From Roseomonas sp. CECT 9278 (lineage in GTDB: Bacteria > Pseudomonadota > Alphaproteobacteria > Acetobacterales > Acetobacteraceae), in assembly GCF_918698155.1 (NCBI RefSeq), contig NZ_CAKKLX010000015.1:1-64000 (forward strand): DNA of 64,000 nt. The letters run 5' to 3'. Positions 1 to 9,181 of the stretch are shown here, in pieces. The notes beneath the pieces are model-generated. The model ran no database searches and had not been told where the DNA came from. It saw only the letters and a list, made by a program, of their open reading frames with translations. Position 1 is the stretch's first letter, and every line of letters starts with the position of its first letter. The translations under genes and the position numbers were made by a program.

Positions 1-479
1 CCCGATGCCGGCGCGGCCGGCGCCGCATCCCAGCCGCCCGACGCCGGCGCGGCCGGCGCTGCTGCCCAGCCACCGGGTGCCGGCGCGGGGTCCCAGCCGC
101 CGCCGCCGCGCGGCGGTTCGGCCGCAGGCAGGCCGCCACCCCAGCCACCGGGCTGGGCGCCCGCCTGTTCGACCTTCACCTCGATCTCGTAGGTGCCCAG
201 GCGCAGGCGGTCGCCATCCTCGAGCATCTTCACCTGGTCGCGCCCGACCGGCGTGTCGGAATGGTTCACGAAGGTGCCGTTGGTCGACAGGTCGCGCACC
301 TGCCAGCCGCCGCCGCGGAATTCCAGCACGCAATGGTGCTTGGACAGCAGGCGGTCGGGGTCGGGCAGTACCCATCCGGCATCGGCGCCGCGGCCGATGA
401 TGTAGTCGCCGCCGGGCACGCGGCGCTGTTCGGGCACCACGCTGTCGGGGCAGCGCAGGACGGTCAGGGTCAGTTCCAT
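1..479 (-). CDS. FHA-domain protein, TagH-like (5' part, runs off the window)
   Basis: The first 159 residues are visible, starting at ATG 479; the rest lies beyond base 1. Residues about 25-100 form a forkhead-associated (phosphothreonine-binding) domain with the expected GRG, a Ser-Lys-His-His core and DLSTNGTF. After residue ~108 the chain turns into low-complexity Gly/Trp/Pro/Ala repeats. The opening MELTLTVLRCPDS and the early FHA followed by a Pro/Ala linker resemble the N-terminus of TagH, the FHA accessory protein of type VI secretion loci; this is recalled family knowledge, not a search. A generic FHA protein is the alternative, since no other T6SS structural gene is in view. Confidence 0.6.
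   Translation of the reverse strand, partial: MELTLTVLRCPDSVVPEQRRVPGGDYIIGRGADAGWVLPDPDRLLSKHHCVLEFRGGGWQVRDLSTNGTFVNHSDTPVGRDQVKMLEDGDRLRLGTYEIEVKVEQAGAQPGGWGGGLPAAEPPRGGGGWDPAPAPGGWAAAPAAPASGGWDAAPAAPAS
4..101 (-). repeat. 36-bp in-frame tandem repeat in the FHA gene
   Basis: Three copies with a 36-base period begin at 4, 40 and 76; the third is degenerate. They encode 12-residue Gly-Trp/Ala-Pro-rich units forming a flexible linker after the FHA domain. The array may continue past the left edge. Confidence 0.7.
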
Positions 480-960
480 CGGCAGGTTCCTGCGCAGGCG
501 GGCCGCGCTTGCGCCGCGGGGTTCGCCGCGATGCGGCGGCAGGGGTCGCGAAGGGGGCTCATCGGGCCGAGTATAGCGACAGCGGGCGGGTTGCGGGACG
601 ACGCCTGCATGACGGCGCGCAGCGGCACGTCACCGGGCATGCGCGCCGATCCCTGCCGCCACCGCCGCCCGACGCCGTCCGACATCCAACCCTTCCTCCG
701 CCCGTGGCGCAGCATAGACGTGTCCGCCGCCACCCTGGAACAGGGTGCAACGATCCACAATGGCGCGCGGGGTCCCCGCGGCAAGGCGGCGCCACATGAT
801 GCCGCGGCACTGCGGCGCCCGGGGCCTGCCGCGCCAGGGCGGCGCCAGCCGCAAGCGGCGGCATCGCCCGTGCCGCCCGCCACCCGCCCCCCCCGGCGCG
901 GCCGCCGCGACCTTGCGCCAGCGCAAGGCGTGAAATGATTCACAGCGCGAAGCTCGGGCC
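480..960. other. Divergent intergenic region, FHA gene / hemN
   Basis: No convincing gene is seen in these 481 bases; open frames on both strands overlap one another and match nothing recognisable. On the minus strand a TATACT hexamer (bases 570-575) is a possible -10 element for the FHA gene, without a good -35. The right end carries the FixK/FNR-type palindrome described separately. Confidence 0.6.
913..926. promoter_or_regulatory. FixK/FNR-family box upstream of hemN
   Basis: TTGCGCCAGCGCAA is a perfect palindrome that extends to an 8+8 bp inverted repeat with a 2-bp spacer at 911-928. It fits the FixK2-type consensus TTG(A/C)-N6-(T/G)CAA, and hemN is a classic target of that regulator family. 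The palindrome centre lies exactly 41.5 bases before the A of the hemN ATG. At a class II activator position (-41.5) transcription would begin at the start codon itself. No clear Shine-Dalgarno is seen in 941-960, which agrees with a leaderless mRNA. The hexamer at the expected -10 is poor. Site identity is likely; the leaderless idea is inference. Confidence 0.65.
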
Positions 961-2310
961 ATGACCGAGATCACCGCCCTGCCCGCCGAGACCCTGCTGC
1001 GCCACGCCGCGGCGCCCTTGCCGCGCTACACCAGCTACCCCACGGCACCGCATTTCGCGCCGCTCGACGCCGCCACCTACGACACCTGGCTGCGCCAGGC
1101 GGGGCCGGAGGATGCGCTGTCGCTCTATGCCCATGTGCCGTTCTGCCACGCGCTGTGCTGGTATTGCGGCTGCCATACCGCGGTCACGCGGTCGGCCGCG
1201 CGGATCGCGCGCTACACCGATGGGCTCGCGCGCGAGGCCGCGATGGTGGCCGAACGGCTGCCCCGCCATGGCGGCGTCGCCGCGCTGCACCTGGGCGGCG
1301 GCACGCCCACGGCGCTCGGTGCCGCGGGGCTGGTGCGGCTGGCGGCGGTGCTGCGCGGCGCCTTCGCCTTCCGCCCGGGGGCGGAGGTCGCGGCCGAACT
1401 GGATCCGCGCACGCTCGGCGCCGACCTGCTCGATGCGCTCGGCGCCATCGGGCTGACGCGCGCGAGCCTCGGCGTGCAGGACATCACGCCGGCGGTGCAG
1501 GCGCGGATCGGGCGCGTGCAGCCCGTGGCGATGGTCCTGGCGGCGGTGCGCGGCCTGCGCGCGCTGGGCGTCGGCGGCATCAACATCGACCTGATCTACG
1601 GCCTGCCCGGGCAGCAGGTGGCGGAGATCGAGGCCTCGGCCCGCTTCGCCGCCGATTGCGGGGCCGATCGCGTCGCGGTCTTCGGCTACGCGCATGTGCC
1701 CTGGATGAAGCCGCACCAGAAGGCGATCCGTGCCGAGGAACTGCCCGACGCCCCGCTGCGCCTGCGCCAGGCCGAGGCCGCCGCGCGCGTGCTGACCGGC
1801 GCGGGGTATGTCGCGGTGGGACTCGATCATTTCGCGCTGCGCGACGATGCGCTGGCGCGCGCGGCGGCATCGGGCAGGCTGCGGCGCAACTTCCAGGGCT
1901 ACACCACCGACACCGCGCCCTTCCTGGTCGGACTCGGCGCCTCGGCGATCGGCGCCATGCCGGGCGGCTACGCGCAGAACGAAGCGGAGGAGCGCCGCTG
2001 GCTCGCCGCCATCGAGGCCGGGCGGCTGCCGGTCGCGCGTGGCCTGGCGCTCAGCGCCGACGATCGCATCCGCGGTTCGCTGATCGAACGCGTGATGTGC
2101 GACGGCGCCATCGCCACGGCCGCGATTCCGGCGGAGGTGATGGCGGATGCCGCGCCGCGCATCGGCGCGCTGGTCGCCCAGGGGCTGGTGGCGCAGGAGG
2201 GCGGGCGAATCGCCATGACGCAGGCCGGCCGGCCCTTCCTGCGGCACCTGGCGGCCTGCTTCGATGCCTACCTCGCGCCCGTGCCCGCGCGGCACAGCGC
2301 GGCGGTGTAG
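961..2310 (+). CDS. hemN: Oxygen-independent coproporphyrinogen III oxidase
   Basis: Radical SAM enzyme that converts coproporphyrinogen III to protoporphyrinogen IX without O2, a cytoplasmic step of haem synthesis under low oxygen. The 449 residues match the usual HemN length. The opening PRYTSYPTAPHF and the cluster motif with Cys62, Cys66, Cys69 and Cys71 (C-x3-C-x2-C-x-C) are diagnostic of true HemN rather than HemW. The Gly-rich LHLGGGTPT follows. It stands alone, transcribed away from the FHA gene, behind a FixK/FNR-type box, so micro-oxic or anaerobic induction is expected. Confidence 0.93.
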   Translation: MTEITALPAETLLRHAAAPLPRYTSYPTAPHFAPLDAATYDTWLRQAGPEDALSLYAHVPFCHALCWYCGCHTAVTRSAARIARYTDGLAREAAMVAERLPRHGGVAALHLGGGTPTALGAAGLVRLAAVLRGAFAFRPGAEVAAELDPRTLGADLLDALGAIGLTRASLGVQDITPAVQARIGRVQPVAMVLAAVRGLRALGVGGINIDLIYGLPGQQVAEIEASARFAADCGADRVAVFGYAHVPWMKPHQKAIRAEELPDAPLRLRQAEAAARVLTGAGYVAVGLDHFALRDDALARAAASGRLRRNFQGYTTDTAPFLVGLGASAIGAMPGGYAQNEAEERRWLAAIEAGRLPVARGLALSADDRIRGSLIERVMCDGAIATAAIPAEVMADAAPRIGALVAQGLVAQEGGRIAMTQAGRPFLRHLAACFDAYLAPVPARHSAAV

Positions 2311-2628
2311 CGTGGCGCGCCCATAGACCGTCTGCGAATCCCGGCCCCGACCCGCCCCGTCGCCCGGCGCGGCTTCAAACGGTCTCTGGGCGTCGCCGCC
2401 ACGGCGAGGCATCGGATGACCGCGCTTGGCGAGCCATCGCGGCGCACGGCGCGCCAGGGCCATCGCAGCCCTGCGCGCTGCGTCGCCGCTGATGTCGTGC
2501 GCTCCGCGGCGTCTTCACGCGGCCCGATGAGGCCACCCGGTCGGGACCGGCGCCGGGACGACCGCGCGCCGGCGCGGATCGTTCGCGTGGGCATGCGGGC
2601 TCGCGCAATCGCGGGCTGGCGGCGGCGC
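2311..2628. other. Intergenic region between convergent hemN and response regulator
   Basis: No supported gene in these 318 bases. Two arms AGACCGT (2325-2331) and ACGGTCT (2379-2385) could pair across a 47-base loop, which is weak evidence for a transcript-end structure. Nothing else is seen. Confidence 0.5.
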
Positions 2629-3000
2629 TCAGGCGGCGCCGGGGCAGAGGCGGTCCAGCGCCGCCGTCAGGTCGGCCGGATCGTAGGGCTTGGGCAGCAC
2701 CGGGATGTGCTTGAGGTGCGGCGGGAGGCCAGCCGCCCCATAGCCGGTCGCGACCAGGAACGGGATGCCGCGCGCCGCCAGCGCATCCGCCACCGGGACC
2801 GAATTCTCGCCGCCCAGGTTGAGGTCGAGCACCGCGGCGTCGGGCGGGTCGGCCTTGAGCATCTCGAGCGCCTGGGACACCGTGCGCGCCGGGCCGATCA
2901 CGACGAAGCCGGCATCGACCAGCGCGTCCTCGACCAGCATGGCGACAAGGGCTTCGTCCTCGACGACCAGGATGCGGCGTTCCGTCGCGGCCATTGTCAT
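2629..3000 (-). CDS. Single-domain response regulator (CheY-like receiver)
   Basis: A 123-residue receiver domain with no output domain. The acidic pair in VVEDEA (residues 12-17), the phosphoacceptor Asp59 in VLDL, the conserved Thr85 and Lys104 in LPKPYDP are all present, so it should be phosphorylatable. Stand-alone receivers of this type usually act through protein contacts or phosphorelay. No kinase gene is adjacent, so the partner is unknown. Confidence 0.88.
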   Translation of the reverse strand: MTMAATERRILVVEDEALVAMLVEDALVDAGFVVIGPARTVSQALEMLKADPPDAAVLDLNLGGENSVPVADALAARGIPFLVATGYGAAGLPPHLKHIPVLPKPYDPADLTAALDRLCPGAA

Positions 3001-3118
3001 GCGGTCGTCATTCCCCGGTCCCGATGCGTCGCGAAGTCCGCCGCGTGCGTGTTCGACGATTCTAGCATGTGGGCGCGCCGATGGCAGACAAACCCGCCAG
3101 TCGTTACGCCCCTCGTCA

Positions 3119-4330
3119 TCACGCTCGCGTGGCCGCCGCCACGGCGCCGAGTGCCAGGATGCCGCCCGCCGCCATCAGCGCGATGGCGGTACGTGGTCCG
3201 AAGCCATCAGCCAGCGCGCCGATCATGAGCACGCCCACCGGCCCCATGCCGATGCAGGTGGTGGTGAGGCCGAGGACGCGGCTGCGCGCCTCGATCGGCG
3301 CCTGCATCATGACCAGCCCGGTCTGCAGGCTGGCAAAGGCAGCGGTGCCCAGGCCGCCGACGAACAGCAGCAGCGCGGCCATGGGCAGGCTGGGCGCCAG
3401 CGCCGCGCCGGCCAGCACGACCAGGAAGCCGGCCGAGCCCAGCAGCAGCGTGAGCCGCCCCGGCGGCGCCCCGCGCCGGAACGCCAGGCCAAGCCCGGCG
3501 AGCAGCGCGCCGAAGGGCTCGGCCGCGGCGAGGATGCCGATCTCGACGGGATTCGCCTGGAAGGCGATGGCGCCGAAGGCCGGCAGGATCGCGGTGTAGG
3601 AAAAGCCGAAGACGTTCATCGCGATGGTGACGCCGAGCACCAGGCGCAGGATCGGGTGCGCCAGCGCGATCCGCGTCGCCTCCAGCACATCCGCGACCAG
3701 GCGCCGCGGCTGGAGCTGGCGCCGTTCCTGGCGATGCACCACGCCCGACACCAGGCCGAGCGCCACCACATAGAGCGTCGCCGCGATGACATAGGCGGCG
3801 GTGACGCCGACGGTCTGGAAGAAGATGCCGCCCGCCAGCGGCCCAACCATGCGCGTGGTGCTGTTCGTCACGGTGTCCAGCGCCACCGCCTGGACGATGC
3901 GCGCGGGCCCGGCGGCTTCGGCCACCATGCGCCGGCGCGTCGCGAGTTCGTTGGTCCAGGCGAGCCCGCCCAGCAGCCCGTTCAGGAACAGGTGCCACAG
4001 CGCGAGATGCCCGCTCGCGGCCAGCGCCGCGATGGTGATGGCACCGATGGCGGTCGCCGCCTGGCCGGCCATGAGCAGGCGCTTGCGGTCGATGCTCTCG
4101 GCCACCGCGCCGGCCAGCGCACCGGCCGTGAGCATCGGCAGCGCGCGCGACATCAGCACCAGCGAGACGGCGAAGGCGGACCCGGTCAGCTGGAAGGCGA
4201 ACAGCCCGCTGACCAGCATCTCGACCCAGCGCATCGAGTTGGTCAGGCCGCCGGCGGCCCAGAGCCTGACGAAGGTTGCGTCCGCGAGCAGGTCGCGGAC
4301 CGCGCTTCGCTCCGGGCCGGGCGTGGTCAA
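3119..4330 (-). CDS. MFS transporter
   Basis: About 403 residues with roughly 12 hydrophobic helices and the major-facilitator arrangement, closest in feel to the EntS/MFS_3 exporters. The frame has no ATG or GTG near the family's N-terminus. The best start is TTG 4330-4328, which overlaps the TGA stop of the upstream dehydrogenase as TTGA, giving an N-terminus TTPGPERSAVRDLL just before the first helix. This implies translational coupling. It is third in an operon after oxaloacetate decarboxylase and an FMN lactate-type dehydrogenase, so an organic-acid or related substrate is possible but not shown. Confidence 0.82.
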   Translation of the reverse strand: MTTPGPERSAVRDLLADATFVRLWAAGGLTNSMRWVEMLVSGLFAFQLTGSAFAVSLVLMSRALPMLTAGALAGAVAESIDRKRLLMAGQAATAIGAITIAALAASGHLALWHLFLNGLLGGLAWTNELATRRRMVAEAAGPARIVQAVALDTVTNSTTRMVGPLAGGIFFQTVGVTAAYVIAATLYVVALGLVSGVVHRQERRQLQPRRLVADVLEATRIALAHPILRLVLGVTIAMNVFGFSYTAILPAFGAIAFQANPVEIGILAAAEPFGALLAGLGLAFRRGAPPGRLTLLLGSAGFLVVLAGAALAPSLPMAALLLFVGGLGTAAFASLQTGLVMMQAPIEARSRVLGLTTTCIGMGPVGVLMIGALADGFGPRTAIALMAAGGILALGAVAAATRA

Positions 4331-5451
4331 TACCCGGAATCGTCCAGCCGCAGCAGCGGGAAGGCGCTGTGCACATGCGGCATGTTGGTGGGCGCCGACG
4401 GTGCGACGAAGCCCGGGCCGAGCTCCGCCACCGAGGTCGCACCGAGCAGGCCGAGCGCGGAGCGGAATTCGTTCTCCAGGATCTCCAGCAGCCGCACCAC
4501 GCCGGCCGCGCCATCGGCGGCCAGTGCGTAGCAGTACAGCCGCCCGATGCCGACGCATTCGGCGCCGAGGCACAGCGCCTTCACGATGTCGGTCCCGCGC
4601 GAGAAGCCGCCATCGACCCAGACCTTCGCGCGACCACCCACGGCCTGCACGACCTCGGGCAGCACCTCGATCGACCCGCGCCCGGCATCGAGCTGGCGGC
4701 CGCCATGGTTGGAGACGTACACCACCTCGACGCCGTGCTGGCAGGCGATCAGCGCGTCCTCGCCGGTGCCGATGCCCTTGAGCACCAGCTTCAGGTCGGG
4801 ATGGCCGTCCTTGATGCGCTTCACGTCGTCCCAGTTGAGCATCGCCTGGTAGCGCTGCGCGTCGCCGGTGGCGGTGGCGCGCCAGGGCTTGGCGAAGCGG
4901 CGCACGATGTCGCGTTCGCGTCGCGAATATATCGCGGTGTCCACGGTGAGGCAGAAGGCATCGTAGCCATTGTCGGTCGCGCGCTTGATGCTGTCCTCGA
5001 TCGAGGCCGCGTCGCCGCGGACATAGAGCTGGTAGATCTTCATCCCCGTCGCGGCCTTCGCGACCTGCTCCAGCCCCGGCTTCGAGACGGAGGAGAGCAT
5101 GATCGGGATGCCGAAGGCCGAGGCCCCCTCGCCCGCCGTCACCGCGCCGTTGTGGCCGACCGCCATGAATTCCAGCCCGCCGACCGGCGCCAGCATCACC
5201 GGCAGGCGAATGGCCTTGCCGAACAGGGTCGAGGTGCTGTCGATGTTGGACACGTCGCGCAGCACGCGCGGACGCAGCGCCAGCGCGTCGATCCCCATGC
5301 GGTTGCGCCGCATGGTGGCCTCGGTCTCGGTGGCGCCGACCAGGTAGTCCCACATGTTGGCGTCGAGGCGGTTCTTCGCCGCCTTCACGAATTCATGCAG
5401 CGCCAGGTACTTGGTCTGCGTCTCGGCGAGGGCTTCGGGTTCGATCGGCAT
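4327..5451 (-). CDS. FMN-dependent alpha-hydroxy-acid (lactate-type) dehydrogenase
   Basis: 374 residues of the glycolate oxidase / L-lactate dehydrogenase family, a TIM barrel that oxidises an alpha-hydroxy acid to the 2-oxo acid through FMN. The signature SNHGGRQLD includes the catalytic base His249 and substrate-binding Arg252; Lys225 is the flavin-contacting lysine. Length matches lactate dehydrogenase/mandelate dehydrogenase relatives. It lies 19 bases after an oxaloacetate decarboxylase gene and overlaps the MFS gene; with L-lactate as substrate both enzymes would make pyruvate. The exact hydroxy acid cannot be read from sequence. Confidence 0.85.
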   Translation of the reverse strand: MPIEPEALAETQTKYLALHEFVKAAKNRLDANMWDYLVGATETEATMRRNRMGIDALALRPRVLRDVSNIDSTSTLFGKAIRLPVMLAPVGGLEFMAVGHNGAVTAGEGASAFGIPIMLSSVSKPGLEQVAKAATGMKIYQLYVRGDAASIEDSIKRATDNGYDAFCLTVDTAIYSRRERDIVRRFAKPWRATATGDAQRYQAMLNWDDVKRIKDGHPDLKLVLKGIGTGEDALIACQHGVEVVYVSNHGGRQLDAGRGSIEVLPEVVQAVGGRAKVWVDGGFSRGTDIVKALCLGAECVGIGRLYCYALAADGAAGVVRLLEILENEFRSALGLLGATSVAELGPGFVAPSAPTNMPHVHSAFPLLRLDDSGY

Positions 5452-5470
5452 GGGGCTGTCTCGTGCGATG

Positions 5471-6340
5471 TCAGAGGAAGTCGCGGGTCCAGGCGGCGTA
5501 GTCGGCTTCGCGCGTGACCTGCTTCATCAGCGCGGGCGGGGCGACGCCCTTGAGCTCGGCCGGCGGCGTGCCGTCGCGCAGCGCCTTCAGCGTGGCGTGG
5601 ATGGCCGCGACCGCGGCGGCGAAGGGCTGGTGGCCCTGCAGCGCCACGCGCACGCCATGGGCGGCGAGGCGCGCGCGATCGGCCAGGGCGGGCGGCGTGC
5701 CGCCCAGGATGATCGGCATGCCGCCGGATGCGCCCTGAAGTGCGGCGAGCTGCTCCCAGTCATTCACGCCGGTGAAGAACAGCGCATCGGTGCCGCAGGT
5801 GGCATAGGCCCTCGTGCGGCGCACGGCCTCGTCCAGGTTCACCAGGTTCAGCGCGCTGGTCCGCGCGATCACCGTGAGGCCGGCATCCTCGCGCGCCGCC
5901 ACCGCCGCGCGCATCTTGCCCAGGCCCGCTTCGAGCGACAGCAGGCCGGGTTCACCCGTGCCGTGGCCGCGCGGCAGGTCGGTGTCCTCGATGGTCAGCG
6001 CGGCGATGCCGGCGGTCTCGAGTTCCTGCACCGTGCGCATGACGTTCAGCGCATTGCCGTAGCCGTGGTCGGCATCGACCATCAGCGGAGGCGCACCGCC
6101 GCGGCAGATGCGCCGCGCCTGGTCGGCGAATTCGGACAGCGTCAGCACGATCAGGTCGGGCGCGCCCAGCACGGTCAGGGACGCCACGGACCCCGCGAAC
6201 ATCGCCGCCTCGAACCCCAGCTCGGACGCGATGCGCCCGGCGATCGGGTCGTGCACCGAGGCCGGATGGATGCAGGCGCCGCCCGCCAGGATCGCGCGAA
6301 AGGACGCGCGGCGGGCTGCCGTGCTCGGTGGACGTTCCAT
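5471..6340 (-). CDS. Oxaloacetate decarboxylase, PEP mutase/isocitrate lyase superfamily
   Basis: 289 residues from ATG 6340, chosen because AAGGAA lies 7 bases upstream; ten further in-frame residues upstream lack such support. The metal-site loop DADHGYGN (about residues 89-96) and the following NVMRTVQELE closely recall Pseudomonas aeruginosa PA4872, a Mg-dependent oxaloacetate decarboxylase of this superfamily. The reaction would be oxaloacetate to pyruvate plus CO2. Methylisocitrate lyase is less likely because the usual KKCGH catalytic loop is not seen. It heads the three-gene operon ending with the MFS transporter. Confidence 0.8.
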   Translation of the reverse strand: MERPPSTAARRASFRAILAGGACIHPASVHDPIAGRIASELGFEAAMFAGSVASLTVLGAPDLIVLTLSEFADQARRICRGGAPPLMVDADHGYGNALNVMRTVQELETAGIAALTIEDTDLPRGHGTGEPGLLSLEAGLGKMRAAVAAREDAGLTVIARTSALNLVNLDEAVRRTRAYATCGTDALFFTGVNDWEQLAALQGASGGMPIILGGTPPALADRARLAAHGVRVALQGHQPFAAAVAAIHATLKALRDGTPPAELKGVAPPALMKQVTREADYAAWTRDFL

Positions 6341-6428
6341 CCCGGGGTTCCTTGGCCTTGTCCGCCGCACTGTGCAACCGGGCGCGACAACGGTCTAGGC
6401 TGCGCCCCGACATGCGAGGGATGCACGG

Positions 6429-7850
6429 ATGAGCGACGTGGTGGCCGAGCGCCTGGTGGCGCGCAAGGACGAGATCCTGGATCGGCTGCTGGCGCTGCTG
6501 CGGATGCCGTCGGTCAGCACCGACCCGGCCTATGTGGCGGGCATGAAGGCGACGCGCGACCTGCTGATGGCGCGCATGACGGAAGGCGGCGTGCAGGATG
6601 TGCGGCTGTTGGATGGCGGCGGCCACCCGGCCATCACCGGCAGCTGGAACGGCGCGCCCGGCAGGCCGACCCTGCTGATCTACGGCCATTACGACGTGCA
6701 GCCGCCCGACCCGCTGGAATTGTGGACGACGCCGCCCTTCGAACCCACCATCCGCGACGGGCGGATCTATGCGCGCGGCGCCTCGGACGTGAAGGGTTCG
6801 ACGCTGATCGCGGTCGAGACGGTGATCGAATTCATCCAGGCCGGTGGCTGCCCGGTGAACATCCGCTTCTTCCTGGAAGGCGAGGAGGAGACCGGCAGCC
6901 CATCCATCCGCACGCTGATCGAACGGCATCGTGATGCTCTTGTGGCCGATGCGGTGCTCTCGGCCGATGGCGGGCGGGCGAGCACGGTGTTGCCGACCAT
7001 CAATGTCGGGTCGCGCGGGCTGACGGCGCTGCGCTTCAGCGTGCGCACGGCGGCGAAGGATCTGCATTCAGGCCGCTTCGGCGCCGCCGTGCGCAACGCC
7101 AACCATGAACTGGCCCGCCTGATCGCGGGGTTCCATGACGAGGCCGGGCGCATCGCCGTGCCGGGCCTGATGGACGACCTCGACCCGATCGGCCCACGCG
7201 AACGCGCCGACGCCGCGGCGCTGGCGGTCGACGAGGCGGAATTCTACGGCGCCATCGGCGCGCGTGCCTGGGGTGATCCCGACCGGACCGTGCAGGAACG
7301 CCTGACGCTGCTGCCGAGCATCGAGGTCAACGGCATGTGGGGTGGCTATACCGGTGCCGGCAACAAGACCGTGCTGCCCTGCGAGGCGCATGCGAAGGTC
7401 ACGATACGGCTCGGCCCGGGGCAGGATCCGGCACGGGTGCAGAAGGTGCTGCGCGACCACCTGGTGGCGCGTGCGGCGCCCGGCGTGCGGATCGCCTTCG
7501 AGGAGAGCGGGCCTGGCTCGCCGGCCTTCACGCTGCGCGACGGCCACCCCCTGCTGGCGGCGGCCGAGGACGTGCTGCGCGGCATGACCAACCAGGCGCC
7601 GGTGCGCGCGCGCATCGGCGGCACGCTGCCGATCACCGCGATCTTCCAGGAGATGCTCGGCCTGGACACGCTGATGTTCGGCTTCGCCATGCCCGACGAG
7701 GACATCCACGCGCCGAACGAGTTCTTCCGGCTGTCCTCGCTGGAGGAAGGCCTGCGCGCCTGGCCCGCTCTGCTGAGCGAGATCGGCAAGGTCGCGCCCG
7801 CCGCGCTGCGCAGTCAGGCGGCCAGCGCCTGCGTGAAGACGTCGCAGTAG
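6429..7850 (+). CDS. M20-family metallopeptidase (dipeptidase type)
   Basis: 473 residues with the di-zinc M20 architecture. YGHYDVQPPDP carries metal ligand His87, ARGASDVKG carries bridging Asp120, and EGEEETGSPS at about 150-159 supplies the general base and a ligand. A C-terminal His lies in DEDIHAPNE. The GHYDVQP form is typical of CNDP-like dipeptidases. It is divergent from the oxaloacetate decarboxylase operon and its last 37 bases overlap the end of convergent otsA. Substrate unknown. Confidence 0.88.
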   Translation: MSDVVAERLVARKDEILDRLLALLRMPSVSTDPAYVAGMKATRDLLMARMTEGGVQDVRLLDGGGHPAITGSWNGAPGRPTLLIYGHYDVQPPDPLELWTTPPFEPTIRDGRIYARGASDVKGSTLIAVETVIEFIQAGGCPVNIRFFLEGEEETGSPSIRTLIERHRDALVADAVLSADGGRASTVLPTINVGSRGLTALRFSVRTAAKDLHSGRFGAAVRNANHELARLIAGFHDEAGRIAVPGLMDDLDPIGPRERADAAALAVDEAEFYGAIGARAWGDPDRTVQERLTLLPSIEVNGMWGGYTGAGNKTVLPCEAHAKVTIRLGPGQDPARVQKVLRDHLVARAAPGVRIAFEESGPGSPAFTLRDGHPLLAAAEDVLRGMTNQAPVRARIGGTLPITAIFQEMLGLDTLMFGFAMPDEDIHAPNEFFRLSSLEEGLRAWPALLSEIGKVAPAALRSQAASACVKTSQ

Positions 7851-9181
7851 CGCGCCGATGTCACTTCGAACACCGCGCGGCGGAGCGCCGCGTGGCGTTC
7901 CTGGCGTTCCTCCAGCGGCATGTCCAGCGCGGCGTGCATGGCCTCGGCGATGTCGTCGGGGTCGTAGGGGTTGACCAGCAGCGCGTCGGGCAGTTCCTCC
8001 GCCGCGCCGGCGAAGCGCGACAGGATCAGCACGCCCGGATCGGCCGGGTCCTGCGCGGCGATGAATTCCTTCGCCACCAGGTTCATCCCGTCGCGCAGCG
8101 GCGTCACCAGGGCGATGCGCGCGATGCGGAACAGCCCCGCCAGCTTCGTGCGCGCCACCGTCTGCGTCATGTAGCGCAGCGGCACCCAGTCGAAGCCGGA
8201 GAAGCGGCCATTGATGTCGCCGGCCAGGCGGTCGAGTTCGCGCCGCAGCGCCTGGTATTCCGCCACGTCCTCGCGCGATCGCGCGGCGATCTGCAGCATG
8301 GAGACGCGCCGCTGGTGCTGCGGGAAACGCGCGAGCAGCCGCGCGAAGCCCTCGAAGCGATTGGGCAGGCCCTTGGAATAGTCGAGCCGCTCCGCGCTGA
8401 TGGCGAGCGCACGGCCGACCAGGCTTTCGCGCACGCGCTGGATATACGCGGTGCCGGCGGCGCGCGTGGCGATCCGCGCGAAGCCCGACGCGTCGATGCC
8501 GATCGGGTCGGCAATGGCGCGCACGCGGCGGCCATCCTCGGTGACCACTTCGTCGTCCTCCACGGCGAAGCCGCTGAAGCGGCGCGCACAGTCGAGGAAG
8601 TCCGCCAGATGCGTGCGCGTCTGGAAGCCGACCACGTCATACGCGCACATCGCATGCAGCAACGCCCGCGCCGGCGGCAGGGCCTCCAGCACCGAGGGCG
8701 GCACGAAGGGGATGTGCAGGAAGAAGCCGATGCGCCCCCGGAAGCCCGCGGCGCGCAGCGCGGCGCCGAGCGGGATCAGGTGGTAGTCATGCACCCAGAC
8801 CGTGTCGTCGGGCTTGAGCAGCGGCAGCAGCGCGGCGGCGAAGGCGTCGTTCACGGCGCGGTAGCCCGCGAAATCCTCGCGCGTGTAGCGCATCAGGCCG
8901 AGCCGGAAATGCAGCAGCGGCCACAGCGAGGAATTGGCGAAGCCGACATAGAAGCGGTCGTAGTCCTCGGCGCCGAGGTCGATGGTGGCATAGGTCACCC
9001 CATCGCCCTCGGCGACCGCGGGCGTCGTCGAACTCTCCGGCGTGACCTTGCCCGACCAGCCGAACCAGAGCGTGCCAGGGGCGAGGAAGGATTGCAGCGC
9101 GACCGCCAGCCCGCCCGCGCTCGCCGCGCCCTTGGCCCGCGGGCCCGGCACGCGGTTCGAGACGATCACGAGGCGCGCCAC
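7814..9181 (-). CDS. otsA: Alpha,alpha-trehalose-phosphate synthase (GT20)
   Basis: Makes trehalose 6-phosphate from a nucleotide-glucose donor and glucose 6-phosphate. The start is GTG 9181, behind a strong GGAGGAAGG, giving 455 residues beginning [12 protein letters not shown], the canonical OtsA N-terminus. The donor-loop [17 protein letters not shown] and the acceptor-site VWVHDYHL are all present. The start lies inside the last 16 bases of the GH15 gene, so translation is coupled. It is the last gene of otsB-GH15-otsA. Confidence 0.93.
   Translation of the reverse strand: MARLVIVSNRVPGPRAKGAASAGGLAVALQSFLAPGTLWFGWSGKVTPESSTTPAVAEGDGVTYATIDLGAEDYDRFYVGFANSSLWPLLHFRLGLMRYTREDFAGYRAVNDAFAAALLPLLKPDDTVWVHDYHLIPLGAALRAAGFRGRIGFFLHIPFVPPSVLEALPPARALLHAMCAYDVVGFQTRTHLADFLDCARRFSGFAVEDDEVVTEDGRRVRAIADPIGIDASGFARIATRAAGTAYIQRVRESLVGRALAISAERLDYSKGLPNRFEGFARLLARFPQHQRRVSMLQIAARSREDVAEYQALRRELDRLAGDINGRFSGFDWVPLRYMTQTVARTKLAGLFRIARIALVTPLRDGMNLVAKEFIAAQDPADPGVLILSRFAGAAEELPDALLVNPYDPDDIAEAMHAALDMPLEERQERHAALRRAVFEVTSARYCDVFTQALAA

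Noticed and set aside
2325-2385. 7-base inverted arms after hemN
   Set aside because: The loop is 47 bases and the arms are short; too weak for a terminator call.
3119-5353. Apparent 744-residue fusion ending as the MFS transporter
   Set aside because: Its first half is an out-of-frame reading of the FMN dehydrogenase gene; the transporter begins at TTG 4330.
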